Below, one piece after another: positions 1 to 8,444 of a stretch of DNA of 64,000 nucleotides (within the stretch, counting starts at the first letter, position 1; the number at the start of each line of letters is the position of its first letter). The notes under the pieces are model-generated. The model worked only from the letters and a program-made list of their open reading frames with translations. It made no database searches and was not told the DNA's origin. The position numbers and the translations under genes were made by a program. This DNA comes from Litorivita pollutaquae (GTDB lineage: Bacteria > Pseudomonadota > Alphaproteobacteria > Rhodobacterales > Rhodobacteraceae): NCBI RefSeq assembly GCF_003205515.1, contig NZ_KZ826484.1:62001-126000 (forward strand). Direction: 5' to 3'.

Positions 1-2066
1 TCCCGTTTGTCTTTGCGTGCCTTAAGGATCAATGGCACGCATTGCGCCGGATCATCATGGATGGTCACGCAATCAAGGCATTGAAAACACTCCGAGTAAT
101 CAATCGCGCCGCTTTGTTTGATTGCGCCGTATTGGCATTTAACCTTACACAATTGGCAGGGTGATCCGCATTCGGCGCGGCGCTCGATCCATTTGCGTCC
201 GCGCAAAAGCCCGCCGATGGCCATCACCGCCCCAAGCGGACAAACATACCGGCAGAACCCTTTGAACGTCACCATGCCGAGCAACAACCAGAACGCCGCA
301 TAGGCGACATAGTACCATTCGCGGACGAAATAGACGGTGATCGCGGTTTTAAACGGCTCGACCTCGGCGACTTTATCGACGCTGGCGGGATTGTAGAACA
401 CGGTTCCGATCATCGCGGCAAGTACGACATATTTGACGGATTTAAGCCGTGCATCCCATTTCACCGAGGGTTCGAATTTAGGCAGGCGCAGCACACGACC
501 AAGCCGGTCGGCGAACTCCTGCAGCGCGCCAAACGGGCACAGCCAACCGCAGAAAAACCCACGGCCCCACAGCACAAAGCTGACGATCACCACGGCCCAG
601 ATCATCAAGGAAAACGGATCATAGAGCAGATAGGCAAAACTGCCGCCCTCCCATAATGTGCGCATCGTCGCCAGCACCGTAACGATGCTGAGCTGTCCCT
701 GCCCGTGCCAGCCGACGAAACCAAGCATCACAGCCAGAACGCCCAAGCGGATGGCGCCATATCTGGGGTGGGCGGCGAGACGCTTCATGCCGAATGCCAT
801 CCCAATGCCCAGCACCATCAAACCCACCGCCAGCAGGATCAAATCAGTGCTGCGCCCGCGCAAGGCCTCTACCCATGGCGGCACAGCGCGCGGCACGATG
901 TCCTTTTTGTAAAACCGCGCATCCGTTTGCAGTTCGAGCGGAAGATTCTGACTGCCGATCTGCGGTTGAAACATCCCATGCGCCCGCGCCGCCTGAAGGG
1001 TAAGCGTCCAGGGACGCGATGGATCAAACCCGAGCCGCCGATCCGATCGCAAGATGATCATCGCCGCGTCTTGTAAATCCTCGGGCATATCCGCGTGCAG
1101 GGTGATATATAGATCGGCATCCCGTAGTGCGATCGGCAACCCATCTTGCGTCGCGGATATCCGGTCGGGCGCGGTATTGCGCACGAAATCGTCCGACACC
1201 AACCCGTGACGCCCCGCATCAATCAACAAGAGCGGTGCGGCATTGGGGGTCACGGCTTGAAACCCTGCAAGTTCGGCCAAGGTCTCCTCGGAAAGAACGG
1301 CATTGGCAATGGAGTGCGGTCCCAGATCAACCACATATAGGTCGAGATATTGCCCGCCCGGATCGCTTAACGCCTCGGGATCATCCCCCTCCCAAAGCGT
1401 GCCTGCAAAGAGTGTTTCAACATCGGCGTTCGAAACTGTGAGACGACCAACAAGGCCTTGATCAAGCAAATCTGCCCATGTGAGATCCTCTTTTATGTCG
1501 GGATCGGGATATGCGGGCGGGCCGATGTTCACGCCTTGCATTTTTTCACGGGCGACGGCGAGGGTCGCGGCAAGAATGCTTTCATGGGCAATGCGCACGC
1601 TCGCCGTGGCTTTGGTCACACCGTCAAGATACACCAAAGCCCCGCCCGCATCCCCACCGCCATAGGGGGTGCCGACAACCAAAGGCGTGCTGATCGCATG
1701 GCCGCGATATTGTTCGACAAATTTATGAAACGGCGCTTGGCCCAATCCGGAGACGAAGATTGGCTCGTTATGATCCAAAAGCTGCACGTCGATAAATTTG
1801 CCTTCAGCGTCGAGAATTACCAACAGGTTGATCGGAGCGCCGGAAAACCCCGGAAGCGGTGCAAGCGGTTCGGTTTGAAAGACAAATCCCGCCTCGGCCC
1901 CGCCGGAGTTGAGCAATTGATAAACGCCGTTGTCATTGACCAATTCACCCAAGGAGTAGGGCGGCAGCACGTAGGGTTCAATCGCCGCGCGATCCAGAAC
2001 CTCCGCCCGCAGCGGCGCAGACAGCAGCACCAGCCAGAAAATTAGAATTGATAGAACCACCCTCAT
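1..2066 (-). CDS. nosR: NosR-type regulator/electron donor for nitrous oxide reductase (3' end outside window)
   Basis: Membrane flavo-iron-sulfur protein needed for nos gene expression and for electron supply to nitrous oxide reductase. The N-terminus (MRVVLSILIFWLVLLSAPLRA) is a signal peptide. An FMN-binding domain follows at about residues 75-170, with a covalent-flavin-like motif DGVTKATAS at 148-156; most such motifs have G where this has K. The membrane part carries CGWLCPFGALQ near residue 507 and a second CRYVCPLGAV. These are followed by ferredoxin-type clusters CGSPCQLCKVKC and CFQCLDC. About 688 residues are visible and the frame is still open at the window edge, so only the last residues are missing. 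The start at 2066 lacks a strong ribosome site but puts the signal peptide at the N-terminus. I saw no clear FNR/NNR-type palindrome just upstream. The rest of a nos operon would lie outside the window. Confidence 0.88.
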   Translation of the reverse strand, partial: MRVVLSILIFWLVLLSAPLRAEVLDRAAIEPYVLPPYSLGELVNDNGVYQLLNSGGAEAGFVFQTEPLAPLPGFSGAPINLLVILDAEGKFIDVQLLDHNEPIFVSGLGQAPFHKFVEQYRGHAISTPLVVGTPYGGGDAGGALVYLDGVTKATASVRIAHESILAATLAVAREKMQGVNIGPPAYPDPDIKEDLTWADLLDQGLVGRLTVSNADVETLFAGTLWEGDDPEALSDPGGQYLDLYVVDLGPHSIANAVLSEETLAELAGFQAVTPNAAPLLLIDAGRHGLVSDDFVRNTAPDRISATQDGLPIALRDADLYITLHADMPEDLQDAAMIILRSDRRLGFDPSRPWTLTLQAARAHGMFQPQIGSQNLPLELQTDARFYKKDIVPRAVPPWVEALRGRSTDLILLAVGLMVLGIGMAFGMKRLAAHPRYGAIRLGVLAVMLGFVGWHGQGQLSIVTVLATMRTLWEGGSFAYLLYDPFSLMIWAVVIVSFVLWGRGFFCGWLCPFGALQEFADRLGRVLRLPKFEPSVKWDARLKSVKYVVLAAMIGTVFYNPASVDKVAEVEPFKTAITVYFVREWYYVAYAAFWLLLGMVTFKGFCRYVCPLGAVMAIGGLLRGRKWIERRAECGSPCQLCKVKCQYGAIKQSGAIDYSECFQCLDCVTIHDDPAQCVPLILKARKDKR

Positions 2067-2492
2067 AGACCGCAGATTGGCGCGCGGCGCGGGCGGTGGA
2101 TATGCGACATAGGTCTGAGAAGACGCAACATATACCGCATCGGCTAGACATAGCCGCGCGCACAGCCAGACCGCAGGAGCTCATTGGCCCCTCAAGGGTA
2201 TCGCGCGGGGCATCCGAGCGGAATTATGGGCCGGTTTGGCGGGGTTTGGCACGAAAATGCGGAGGAAGGTGGTCCTATCGAAAACCTGAGTGGCGGCGGC
2301 ATGAGGCGGCACATCGTTGCAACAATGGGTATTGATGTCCCGAGCGCCGGGTTGGTCGCCGGTTGGAGCTTGGCGCAGCCTTCTTCATGCTGGGGTTCGC
2401 ATTGATATTGGCGTTGAGCCGGATGGACAGCAGCAATGCCATTTCCGTCAGCGATGCCATTCTGAGTGAGAGGTAAGGAATGCCTGCGCGAC

Positions 2493-2531
2493 AAAAAACG
2501 AAGGGCCTTAGCCAAATGCCAAGACCCTTCG
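2493..2531 (-). terminator. Orphan intrinsic terminator, minus strand
   Basis: CGAAGGG (2499-2505) pairs with CCCTTCG (2525-2531) and the stem continues inward. Read on the minus strand it is followed by a run of six T. The DUF2853 gene already has its own terminator about 140 bp upstream, so this one may end a separate small transcript. Confidence 0.6.
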
Positions 2532-2659
2532 TCACCCCACGTGCTCCCTACACACCACACGCGAATTCGAATTTTGGGTCCGGCCGTCCTGACTCGGATT
2601 ACTTATGTGTAGCTTATCCTTGGCCAATCTCAAAATCGCAAATAGGCACAATGCGCCCC

Positions 2660-2693
2660 AATAAAGAAACGCCCGCTTAAGGAAACGGGCGTT
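2660..2693 (-). terminator. Terminator of the DUF2853 gene
   Basis: AACGCCCG (2669-2676) and CGGGCGTT (2686-2693) form a perfect 8-bp stem directly downstream of the minus-strand stop at 2713. It is followed on that strand by TTTCTTTATT. Confidence 0.8.
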
Positions 2694-2712
2694 CTCATTT
2701 AATATCAGGGAT

Positions 2713-3054
2713 TTAGCCGTAGACGGATTCTTTGCCGAAATGTTTGGTCAACATATAATAGACCACGGCGCGGTATTTACTGCGCTCGGATCTTCCATAG
2801 GTTTCTATCACGCTGTCGATTGCATCCATAAGATCGGGGCTGTCTTTGAGGCTGAGTTTCTTGACGAGGAAGTTGTTTTTCACGGTTTCCAACTCGGATT
2901 TGTCACTGCCCGCGACAGTCGAGGCATCGTCGTTATAAATCGCCGGACCGCACCCGATCGTCACCTTGGTCAAAAGGTCCATGTCCGGCGTCATGCCACA
3001 TTTGTTCTTCAAATCATCCGCGTATTTCGCAATCAGATCGTCACGTTTTCCCAT
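2713..3054 (-). CDS. DUF2853 family protein
   Basis: Small acidic-to-neutral cytoplasmic protein of 113 residues, full length for the DUF2853 family common in marine alphaproteobacteria and of unknown function. It starts MGKRDDLIAKYADDLKNKCG and ends with a conserved aromatic stretch YRAVVYYMLTKHFGKES, and it has no signal peptide or membrane segment. A clear ribosome site (GGGAG, 6 bases before the ATG) supports the start. It is monocistronic: a terminator follows the stop, and the extensin-like gene lies 129 bp upstream on the same strand. Confidence 0.85.
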   Translation of the reverse strand: MGKRDDLIAKYADDLKNKCGMTPDMDLLTKVTIGCGPAIYNDDASTVAGSDKSELETVKNNFLVKKLSLKDSPDLMDAIDSVIETYGRSERSKYRAVVYYMLTKHFGKESVYG

Positions 3055-3183
3055 TGGTTTTCTCCCACCATTCGGCCCGTCGGGCCATTACTCCACGACG
3101 CCCGGTAAGGGACGCTCAAGCAAAGCCTAGCGGCTAATTGGGCCGATACAAAAGAAAATTTTGGTCCGTTGGCCGAATACGGC

Positions 3184-3975
3184 CTAACGGCAACTGTTCC
3201 AGCCGGTGTTTTGCATATGAAAATGATCTGCGTGCAATGCGTTGTAGCCGGGGCCAAGCACGGTGTTGAACCACCGGCATGCGCCGTCTTGCGCCGCGTG
3301 CAAGAATGCCGCCTCTGCCGCCGCCCCGTTCCAATCCTGTTTTAAGGTCAATCGCTTACCACCTTCAAAGTCAAATCCCGCCACGTCGATCGCATCGGCG
3401 GTAGCGTGGGTGCTCATGCGCAGTGCATGTCCCGATGGCTTACGGATCCGGCGGCAATTGTAGCTGGCGTAATGCCGGATGCGAATTAGCGGACTGCCGA
3501 TGTATGCCGTTGCGGCAGGTTGCAATGCGTGGCGCTCCCACATCGCCATGCGCAGGGCGATGGCGCATCGGGTTTCCACCGGAGCCATCACCGCCGCCCC
3601 GACGGAAGTCAGGCGCACGCGGCCGCGAATATGACAAATGTCACTTTGCACGAGATCCGGTAGGGGCGTTGCGATGGCGGCCCCCTTCAATGCAGTCAAG
3701 CAAAGCCCGGGATCGCCCAACGCACGGGCAAGTTTCCATTTGGTCAACGCCGTGACGGAGTCGGCAACCCGCAGGGGTTTGACCGGATTCCATTCGGCGC
3801 GCAAAGGCGTGCGCGGATGATGCAGCGCCTGATATCCACCCCAAACCACACCGCCAAACACCGCCAATGTCGCCGCGATGCGCCCCATGGCCAGCATGAC
3901 GCGCGCCAGCCTGCGCAAAAACAAAACCGCCCGAGACGGGCTCGGGCGGTCAGTATCATGATTGTGGTCGCCCAT
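3184..3975 (-). CDS. Extensin-like C-terminal domain protein, membrane-anchored
   Basis: Member of the extensin-like C-terminal family (DUF/COG3921 type) of secreted proteins with a D-Ala-D-Ala-carboxypeptidase/VanY-like look. The exact function is not established. Diagnostic parts are STHATADAIDVAGF at about residues 187-200 and HADHFHMQ near the C-terminus, with His and Asp positions typical of a metal site, plus paired Cys. One hydrophobic segment (IAATLAVFGGVVWGGY) anchors it to the membrane. The start is uncertain. The longest frame (3975) has no ribosome site, and its codons 9-17 overlap a perfect hairpin with a T-rich tail that looks like the ahcY terminator. Met27 (3897) or Met30 (3888) would place the start after that hairpin and still keep the whole anchor. 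Confidence 0.8.
   Translation of the reverse strand: MGDHNHDTDRPSPSRAVLFLRRLARVMLAMGRIAATLAVFGGVVWGGYQALHHPRTPLRAEWNPVKPLRVADSVTALTKWKLARALGDPGLCLTALKGAAIATPLPDLVQSDICHIRGRVRLTSVGAAVMAPVETRCAIALRMAMWERHALQPAATAYIGSPLIRIRHYASYNCRRIRKPSGHALRMSTHATADAIDVAGFDFEGGKRLTLKQDWNGAAAEAAFLHAAQDGACRWFNTVLGPGYNALHADHFHMQNTGWNSCR
3915..3950 (-). terminator. Intrinsic terminator of ahcY, overlapping the 5' end of the next gene
   Basis: ACCGCCCGAG (3926-3935), loop ACGGG, CTCGGGCGGT (3941-3950): a perfect 10-bp stem. On the minus strand it is followed by TTTGTTTTTG. It begins 35 bases after the ahcY stop and lies inside the longest possible frame of the extensin-like gene. Confidence 0.8.
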
Positions 3976-3984
3976 AGGACGTAT

Positions 3985-5376
3985 TTAGTACCGGTAGTGC
4001 TCGGGTTTAAAGGGCCCTTCGGGGGTCACGCCAATATAGGCCGCCTGTTCAGCATCCAATTTGCTGAGCTTCACGCCAATGCGGTCCAAGTGAAGACGTG
4101 CGACTTTTTCATCGAGGTGCTTGGGCAGAATATAGACTTGGTTGTCATATTCGTCACCACGCAGCCAGAGCTCCATCTGCGCCAGAACCTGATTGGTGAA
4201 GGAGGCAGACATCACAAAGGACGGGTGCCCCGTGGCATTCCCGAGATTAAGCAAACGTCCTTCGGACAGCAGAATGATGCGATTGCCGGAGGGCATTTCG
4301 ATCATATCCACTTGTTCTTTGATGTTGGTCCATTTGTGGTTCTTCAGGCTGGCCACCTGAATTTCATTATCGAAGTGGCCGATGTTGCCGACGATTGCCA
4401 TATCCTTCATCGCACGCATGTGTTCGATGCGAATAACGTCTTTGTTACCGGTGGTGGTGATGAAGATGTCGGCGCTATCGACCACATCTTCGAGCAAAAC
4501 CACCTCAAACCCGTCCATTGCCGCTTGCAACGCACAAATCGGATCGACCTCGGTGACTTTGACTCGGGCACCTGCACCGCTCAGAGACGCGGCACAACCT
4601 TTGCCCACATCGCCATAACCGCACACGACAGAGACCTTACCGGCCATCATTGTATCGGTGGCACGGCGGATACCGTCCACGAGGCTCTCTTTACAGCCGT
4701 ATTTATTGTCGAATTTCGACTTGGTGACAGAATCGTTCACGTTGATCGCAGGGAAAGGCAATTGGCCTTTTTTATGAAGATCATAAAGGCGGTGCACACC
4801 GGTGGTGGTTTCCTCCGAAACACCTTTGATGGCGTCACGGGTTTTGGTGAACCAACCGGGGCTTTCGGCCATGCGCTTTTTGATCTGGGCGAAAATCGCC
4901 TCTTCCTCTTCCGAGGTCGGCACTTCGATCAATCCGGTTTCGCCCGCTTCGACCCGCGCGCCAAGCAAAACATATAGCGTCGCATCGCCGCCATCGTCGA
5001 GGATCAGGTTGGCCCCCTCGGGGAATTGGAACGACCGGTCGAGGTAATCCCAATGCTCGGTCAATGTTTGGCCTTTGATGGCAAACACCGGCGTGCCACC
5101 ATCAGCAATTGCAGCGGCGGCGTGGTCTTGGGTCGAAAAAATGTTACACGAAGCCCAACGGACATCCGCGCCCAGCGCAACCAGCGTTTCAATCAAAACG
5201 GCGGTTTGGATCGTCATGTGAAGCGAGCCAACGATGCGCGAGCCTTTGAGCGGCTGGCTTTCGCCATATTCGGCGCGCAGGGCCATCAGGCCGGGCATTT
5301 CGGTTTCAGCAATATCCAGCTCTTTGCGGCCAAAAGCGGCGAGGCTGATATCTTTTACAATATAATCATTGGTCAC
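3985..5376 (-). CDS. ahcY: Adenosylhomocysteinase
   Basis: Cytosolic NAD-dependent enzyme that splits S-adenosylhomocysteine into adenosine and homocysteine, closing the activated methyl cycle. The sequence is full length (463 residues). It has the substrate region [16 protein letters not shown], the NAD-binding stretch [12 protein letters not shown] and the conserved C-terminal DQxxYI-like AEQAAYIGV...HYRY. I chose the GTG at 5376 ([13 protein letters not shown]) because GGAG lies 8-9 bases before it and it matches the family's usual N-terminus. The frame itself stays open to 5448. A stem-loop (ACCTGCC/GGTAGGT) lies in the leader around 5406-5428, but I could not match it to a known SAM or SAH riboswitch. 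A strong terminator follows the gene. Confidence 0.95.
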   Translation of the reverse strand: MTNDYIVKDISLAAFGRKELDIAETEMPGLMALRAEYGESQPLKGSRIVGSLHMTIQTAVLIETLVALGADVRWASCNIFSTQDHAAAAIADGGTPVFAIKGQTLTEHWDYLDRSFQFPEGANLILDDGGDATLYVLLGARVEAGETGLIEVPTSEEEEAIFAQIKKRMAESPGWFTKTRDAIKGVSEETTTGVHRLYDLHKKGQLPFPAINVNDSVTKSKFDNKYGCKESLVDGIRRATDTMMAGKVSVVCGYGDVGKGCAASLSGAGARVKVTEVDPICALQAAMDGFEVVLLEDVVDSADIFITTTGNKDVIRIEHMRAMKDMAIVGNIGHFDNEIQVASLKNHKWTNIKEQVDMIEMPSGNRIILLSEGRLLNLGNATGHPSFVMSASFTNQVLAQMELWLRGDEYDNQVYILPKHLDEKVARLHLDRIGVKLSKLDAEQAAYIGVTPEGPFKPEHYRY

Positions 5377-5793
5377 GAGCGGTTTCTCCAGATGTCTCAT
5401 GCGCGGACCTACCAAACTCGGCAGGTTTTCACAAATCAAACCGCCCACGACGCGCCATTATCTGCATCTGCGTACGGGGTTGAAGATGAAGTCAACCTCA
5501 TAGAACCCGCCAGCGCGTGGCGGACACTGCGGCAACAAGATATCGCCTGCAGATACCATTGGCACGGGCGAATCACCCCTACGCCCTATTTGTGCTGAAT
5601 TGTAATTTTAACGGAATGTTAACCAAAATTTTGGAAACAATAGGAATTGTGGCAGAAGATTGGCGCCCAAGTGAAGTTAATGTCACATTTCCACCCTGTT
5701 TTGTTTGTGCTGACACAGCAAGTCATGTCAAACAGACGTGTGACCATCGTTTTTTGCGTTTCGCGCTGCCAAAGTTCTAAGGAGACATTAATT
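5377..5793. promoter_or_regulatory. Divergent regulatory region between ahcY and the VPLPA-CTERM gene
   Basis: 417 bp without a gene. It is AT-rich in the middle and contains a perfect CtrA-type box (listed separately). It must hold the promoters of both ahcY (leftwards) and the VPLPA-CTERM gene (rightwards); I could not assign -35/-10 elements with confidence. Confidence 0.5.
5608..5622. promoter_or_regulatory. Consensus CtrA-binding box (TTAA-N7-TTAA)
   Basis: TTAACGGAATGTTAACC fits the alphaproteobacterial CtrA consensus TTAA-N7-TTAAC exactly. It lies 170 bp before the VPLPA-CTERM gene and 230 bp before ahcY. Binding has not been shown; the call rests on the motif only. Confidence 0.55.
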
Positions 5794-6423
5794 ATGTCCG
5801 TTTTTTCTAACCTGAAGTCCTACGCTCTTGGCGTTGGCCTTGCCCTCGGCGCTCTAGGCGCCGTTTCGCCCGGCGCAGCTACAGCTGCGACTGTAGATGC
5901 TGATTTCACCATGTCCGGCGATTTCGTATATGATGCCGATGTTCCTGCCCTGACGCTGACCGGCTCGGGTGCGGCGGCCTATTACGTGACCGATCCGTCC
6001 GTAGTTAAAAACTACGCTTTGACCTTCGGCCTGACGCTCTACCCTGATGATGCGAGCGGGCCGCTTGCGATTTCGGACACCTTCACCGTTGGTGCGACTT
6101 CTGTTGCTGAAGTTATGGACGCCCTGTCATTCATTTCGGCAGGCGGCATCTATGGTTCGATCTCGGATGGCCTGCAAATTGTCCACACCGGTTTTTACAC
6201 CTCCGCGCCTTCGGCTGGCGTGATTGACGTCATCACCGTGTTTTTCGGCGAAGTCTTGACCACCGAGCTTGCATTTGCGCTGACCGGCGAGGTCCCCACG
6301 GAAGACGGTTTCGGTGGTTTTGATCTTTCGGTCGAAATGTCGCCTGTGCCGCTGCCAGCAACCCTGCCCTTGCTGCTCGTTGGCTTTGGTGGTTTTGCCG
6401 CGCTGCGTCGCCGCAAGTCGTAA
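5794..6423 (+). CDS. VPLPA-CTERM sorting-domain protein
   Basis: Secreted protein of 209 residues. It has an N-terminal signal peptide (about residues 1-30, ending ...SPGAATAA), then a Gly/Ser/Thr-rich beta-type body without recognisable catalytic domain. The C-terminal 25 residues are VPLPATLPLLL, a hydrophobic helix and RRRKS. That tripartite tail is the VPLPA-CTERM signal, recognised in this lineage by a dedicated exosortase that removes the tail and releases or anchors the protein at the cell surface. No exosortase gene is in the window. The start at 5794 follows a strong AAGGAG. Low-complexity content, its own terminator and the CtrA box upstream suggest an independently regulated surface protein, perhaps for biofilm or exopolysaccharide; that role is inference. 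Confidence 0.85.
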   Translation: MSVFSNLKSYALGVGLALGALGAVSPGAATAATVDADFTMSGDFVYDADVPALTLTGSGAAAYYVTDPSVVKNYALTFGLTLYPDDASGPLAISDTFTVGATSVAEVMDALSFISAGGIYGSISDGLQIVHTGFYTSAPSAGVIDVITVFFGEVLTTELAFALTGEVPTEDGFGGFDLSVEMSPVPLPATLPLLLVGFGGFAALRRRKS

Positions 6424-6467
6424 GGCTTGCGCCGGTCAAATCGTCCGGCACACCGCATAATAATTTT

Positions 6468-6496
6468 GAGGGGCTATCTTCGGATCGCCCCTTTTC
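6468..6496 (+). terminator. Terminator of the VPLPA-CTERM gene
   Basis: AGGGGC (6469-6474) pairs with GCCCCT (6487-6492), followed by TTTTC. It starts 45 bases after the stop. Confidence 0.75.
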
Positions 6497-6526
6497 TTAT
6501 GCGCGGATTTGCGGTCTCTAGGGGGC

Positions 6527-7120
6527 ATGAAACAAACACGCGCCTGGCAACGAATGCTATCGGGGCGTCGGCTCGACCTGCTAGACCCGACCCCGATGGA
6601 TATCGAAATCGAAGACATTGCCCATGGGCTTGCCTTTGTGGCGCGATGGAACGGGCAAACCCACGGCGATTTCGCCTATTCCGTAGCAGAGCATTCGCTT
6701 TTGGTCGAAATCCTTTATCGGCGGATGACCCCCACGGCACCGGTGAAATGGCAATTGGCCGCGCTGTTGCACGATGCGCCGGAATATGTGATCGGCGACA
6801 TGATTTCGCCGGTCAAAGCTGCCGTGGGCGACGGATATGGCGTGCTGGATGACCGGCTTACCGCCGCGATCCACATCCGCTTTGGCCTGCCTGCGAAAAT
6901 CCCAGTTGCCGTGAAGCGACAAATCAAGAAAGCCGACCGGATTTCTGCGTGGATGGAGGCGGTCGAAATCGCCGGTTTTTCCAAAGCAGAAGCCGATAAG
7001 ATCTTTGGCGCGCCGGATCCTGCCTTGACCCAGGGTCTTTCGATCCGCCTGCGCCCGCCCGTCGAAGCGCGGCAAGACTTCGTCTCCCGCCATGCGGAAC
7101 TGCTCGGCGCAATGCCGTAG
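6527..7120 (+). CDS. HD-domain hydrolase (YfbR-like)
   Basis: Soluble 197-residue HD-superfamily metal-dependent phosphohydrolase of the COG1896 / YfbR type, a family that includes 5'-nucleotidases acting on deoxynucleoside monophosphates. The metal ligands are visible as AEHSLLV, ALLHDAPEYVIGD (the HD pair) and the later KKADRISAWMEA. The exact substrate cannot be read from sequence. I took the ATG at 6527 (MKQTRAWQRML), which directly follows AGGGGG; a TTG six codons earlier is less likely. The gene stands alone, 103 bp after the VPLPA-CTERM gene and 94 bp before the serine hydrolase. Confidence 0.8.
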   Translation: MKQTRAWQRMLSGRRLDLLDPTPMDIEIEDIAHGLAFVARWNGQTHGDFAYSVAEHSLLVEILYRRMTPTAPVKWQLAALLHDAPEYVIGDMISPVKAAVGDGYGVLDDRLTAAIHIRFGLPAKIPVAVKRQIKKADRISAWMEAVEIAGFSKAEADKIFGAPDPALTQGLSIRLRPPVEARQDFVSRHAELLGAMP

Positions 7121-7214
7121 TTTTCATTCCGTTCACGCCACAATTCATCCCTCTGCCCTCTTGTCTCACCTGCCCTGCTGCAACATGCTGGGCACAACGA
7201 TAGGGAGAAGTAGG

Positions 7215-8444
7215 ATGACACCACTGCACGGATTTGACACCGCCCGCCTCGACCGCCTTGGCACATGGATGGAGCGCTATGTCGACGAACGGAAATATCC
7301 CGGATCATCGGTCTTGCTGCACCGTCACGGTGAGGAAGTTTATCACCACGCCTGCGGGATGCGCGACATTGAAAAGGCGCTGCCGTTCGAGCGCGACACA
7401 GCGGCGCGGATCTATTCGATGACCAAACCGATCACTTCCGTGGCTATCATGATGCTTGCGGAACGCGGATTGTTCCATCTTGATGCGCCGGTCTCCGATT
7501 TCCTGCCGGAATTTGCACAAATGCGTGCGCTCAAACCCGGTGCCACGTCGATTGACGATACCGAACCCTGTGCCACGCCAAACTTGCAACAGCTTTTGAC
7601 CCATACCAGCGGGTTGAGCTATCCGTTCAACCCTGGCGTCTTGCCGCGCGAAATGGAGGCACAGGGGATCATCTTTCGTGCCGATGACGCGGTGCTTGAG
7701 GAAACCACCAAACGGCTCGCCGCCCTGCCCTTGGCGTTCAAACCCGGAACCAAGTGGGAGTATTCGGTGTCCATCGACGTGCTGGGCCGGATCGTCGAAG
7801 TGGTCTCGGGCAAAGACCTGCGGACATTTTTCCGCGAAGAGATTTTCGCCCCCCTCGGGATGGAGGAAACCGATTTCCATGTGCCGGCCACCTGCCGCGA
7901 CCGTTTTGCCGCGCTTTACACGCCTTTGTCCGGCAATCCGATGGAATTGAACGCCGCCAAAGGGGATTCTGACACGTTGCGCTGCGTGGACCGGCCGGAA
8001 AAATCGATCTTCCTTGAACCCACGCTCTATTCCGGTGGCGGCGGATTGATCAGCACGCTTGACGATTACATGAAGTTTGTCGAGATGCTGCGCCGTGGCG
8101 GTATGGCGGATGGAGGGCGCTTGCTCTCGCCGAATACATTGAAATTCATGATGCGCAATCATCTGGATGGCGACATTGCCGCGATGGGGCCATCTAGCTT
8201 TGCAGAGCAGCCGATGCGCGGCACCGGCTTTGGGCTTGGCGGTTCGGTGGTGTTGGATCCGGGCCGGGTCGGCGTGCCGGGCAGTGTCGGAGATTTCAGC
8301 TGGGGCGGCATGGCGTCGACCTTCTTTTGGATTGATCCGGTGCTTGATCTCACGGCAGTGTTCTTCACACAGCTCACCCCTTCAAGCAGCTATCCCAGCC
8401 GCGCCGAAATGAAAGCCATCGTACATGGGGCATTGGTCGCATGA
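7215..8444 (+). CDS. Beta-lactamase-fold serine hydrolase
   Basis: 409-residue serine hydrolase of the class C beta-lactamase / esterase EstB family (COG1680). The catalytic SxxK is SMTK at residues 68-71 and the second motif is YSV in KWEYSVSIDVLG. The third, KTG-like motif appears as a Gly-rich GFGLGGSVV near residue 340. No signal peptide is present, so it is probably cytoplasmic, unlike true beta-lactamases. Start 7215 has GGGAGAAGTAGG upstream. The stop overlaps the start of acetoacetyl-CoA synthetase (ATGA), so the two are co-transcribed and translationally coupled. That pairing suggests an esterase or lactonase supplying a carbon source or polymer fragment rather than antibiotic resistance (inference). 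Confidence 0.85.
   Translation: MTPLHGFDTARLDRLGTWMERYVDERKYPGSSVLLHRHGEEVYHHACGMRDIEKALPFERDTAARIYSMTKPITSVAIMMLAERGLFHLDAPVSDFLPEFAQMRALKPGATSIDDTEPCATPNLQQLLTHTSGLSYPFNPGVLPREMEAQGIIFRADDAVLEETTKRLAALPLAFKPGTKWEYSVSIDVLGRIVEVVSGKDLRTFFREEIFAPLGMEETDFHVPATCRDRFAALYTPLSGNPMELNAAKGDSDTLRCVDRPEKSIFLEPTLYSGGGGLISTLDDYMKFVEMLRRGGMADGGRLLSPNTLKFMMRNHLDGDIAAMGPSSFAEQPMRGTGFGLGGSVVLDPGRVGVPGSVGDFSWGGMASTFFWIDPVLDLTAVFFTQLTPSSSYPSRAEMKAIVHGALVA

Larger units (their letters stand above)
2067..2712. other. Intergenic region with no supported gene
   Basis: About 650 bp between the divergently placed nosR start and the end of the DUF2853 gene. All open frames here are short, lack ribosome binding sites and show no family resemblance. 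It contains two stem-loops, listed separately: the terminator of the DUF2853 gene and a second minus-strand terminator-like hairpin with no gene assigned to it. No tRNA-like fold was found. Confidence 0.6.

Noticed and set aside
2336-2476. Short frame encoding a hydrophobic stretch GAAFFMLGFALILALSRMDSS
   Set aside because: It lacks a credible start codon and ribosome site. It could be a gene remnant but nothing supports it.
2550-2665. Possible tRNA or SRP RNA (a TTCGAAT-like loop is present)
   Set aside because: The surrounding bases do not form T-arm, anticodon or acceptor stems.
3817-4977. 386-codon open frame antisense to ahcY
   Set aside because: Composition and position mirror the ahcY codons; no start signal or family.
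5377-5600. SAM or SAH riboswitch in the ahcY leader
   Set aside because: Only a small ACCTGCC/GGTAGGT hairpin is visible and it does not match the conserved SAH or SAM/SAH riboswitch cores I know.
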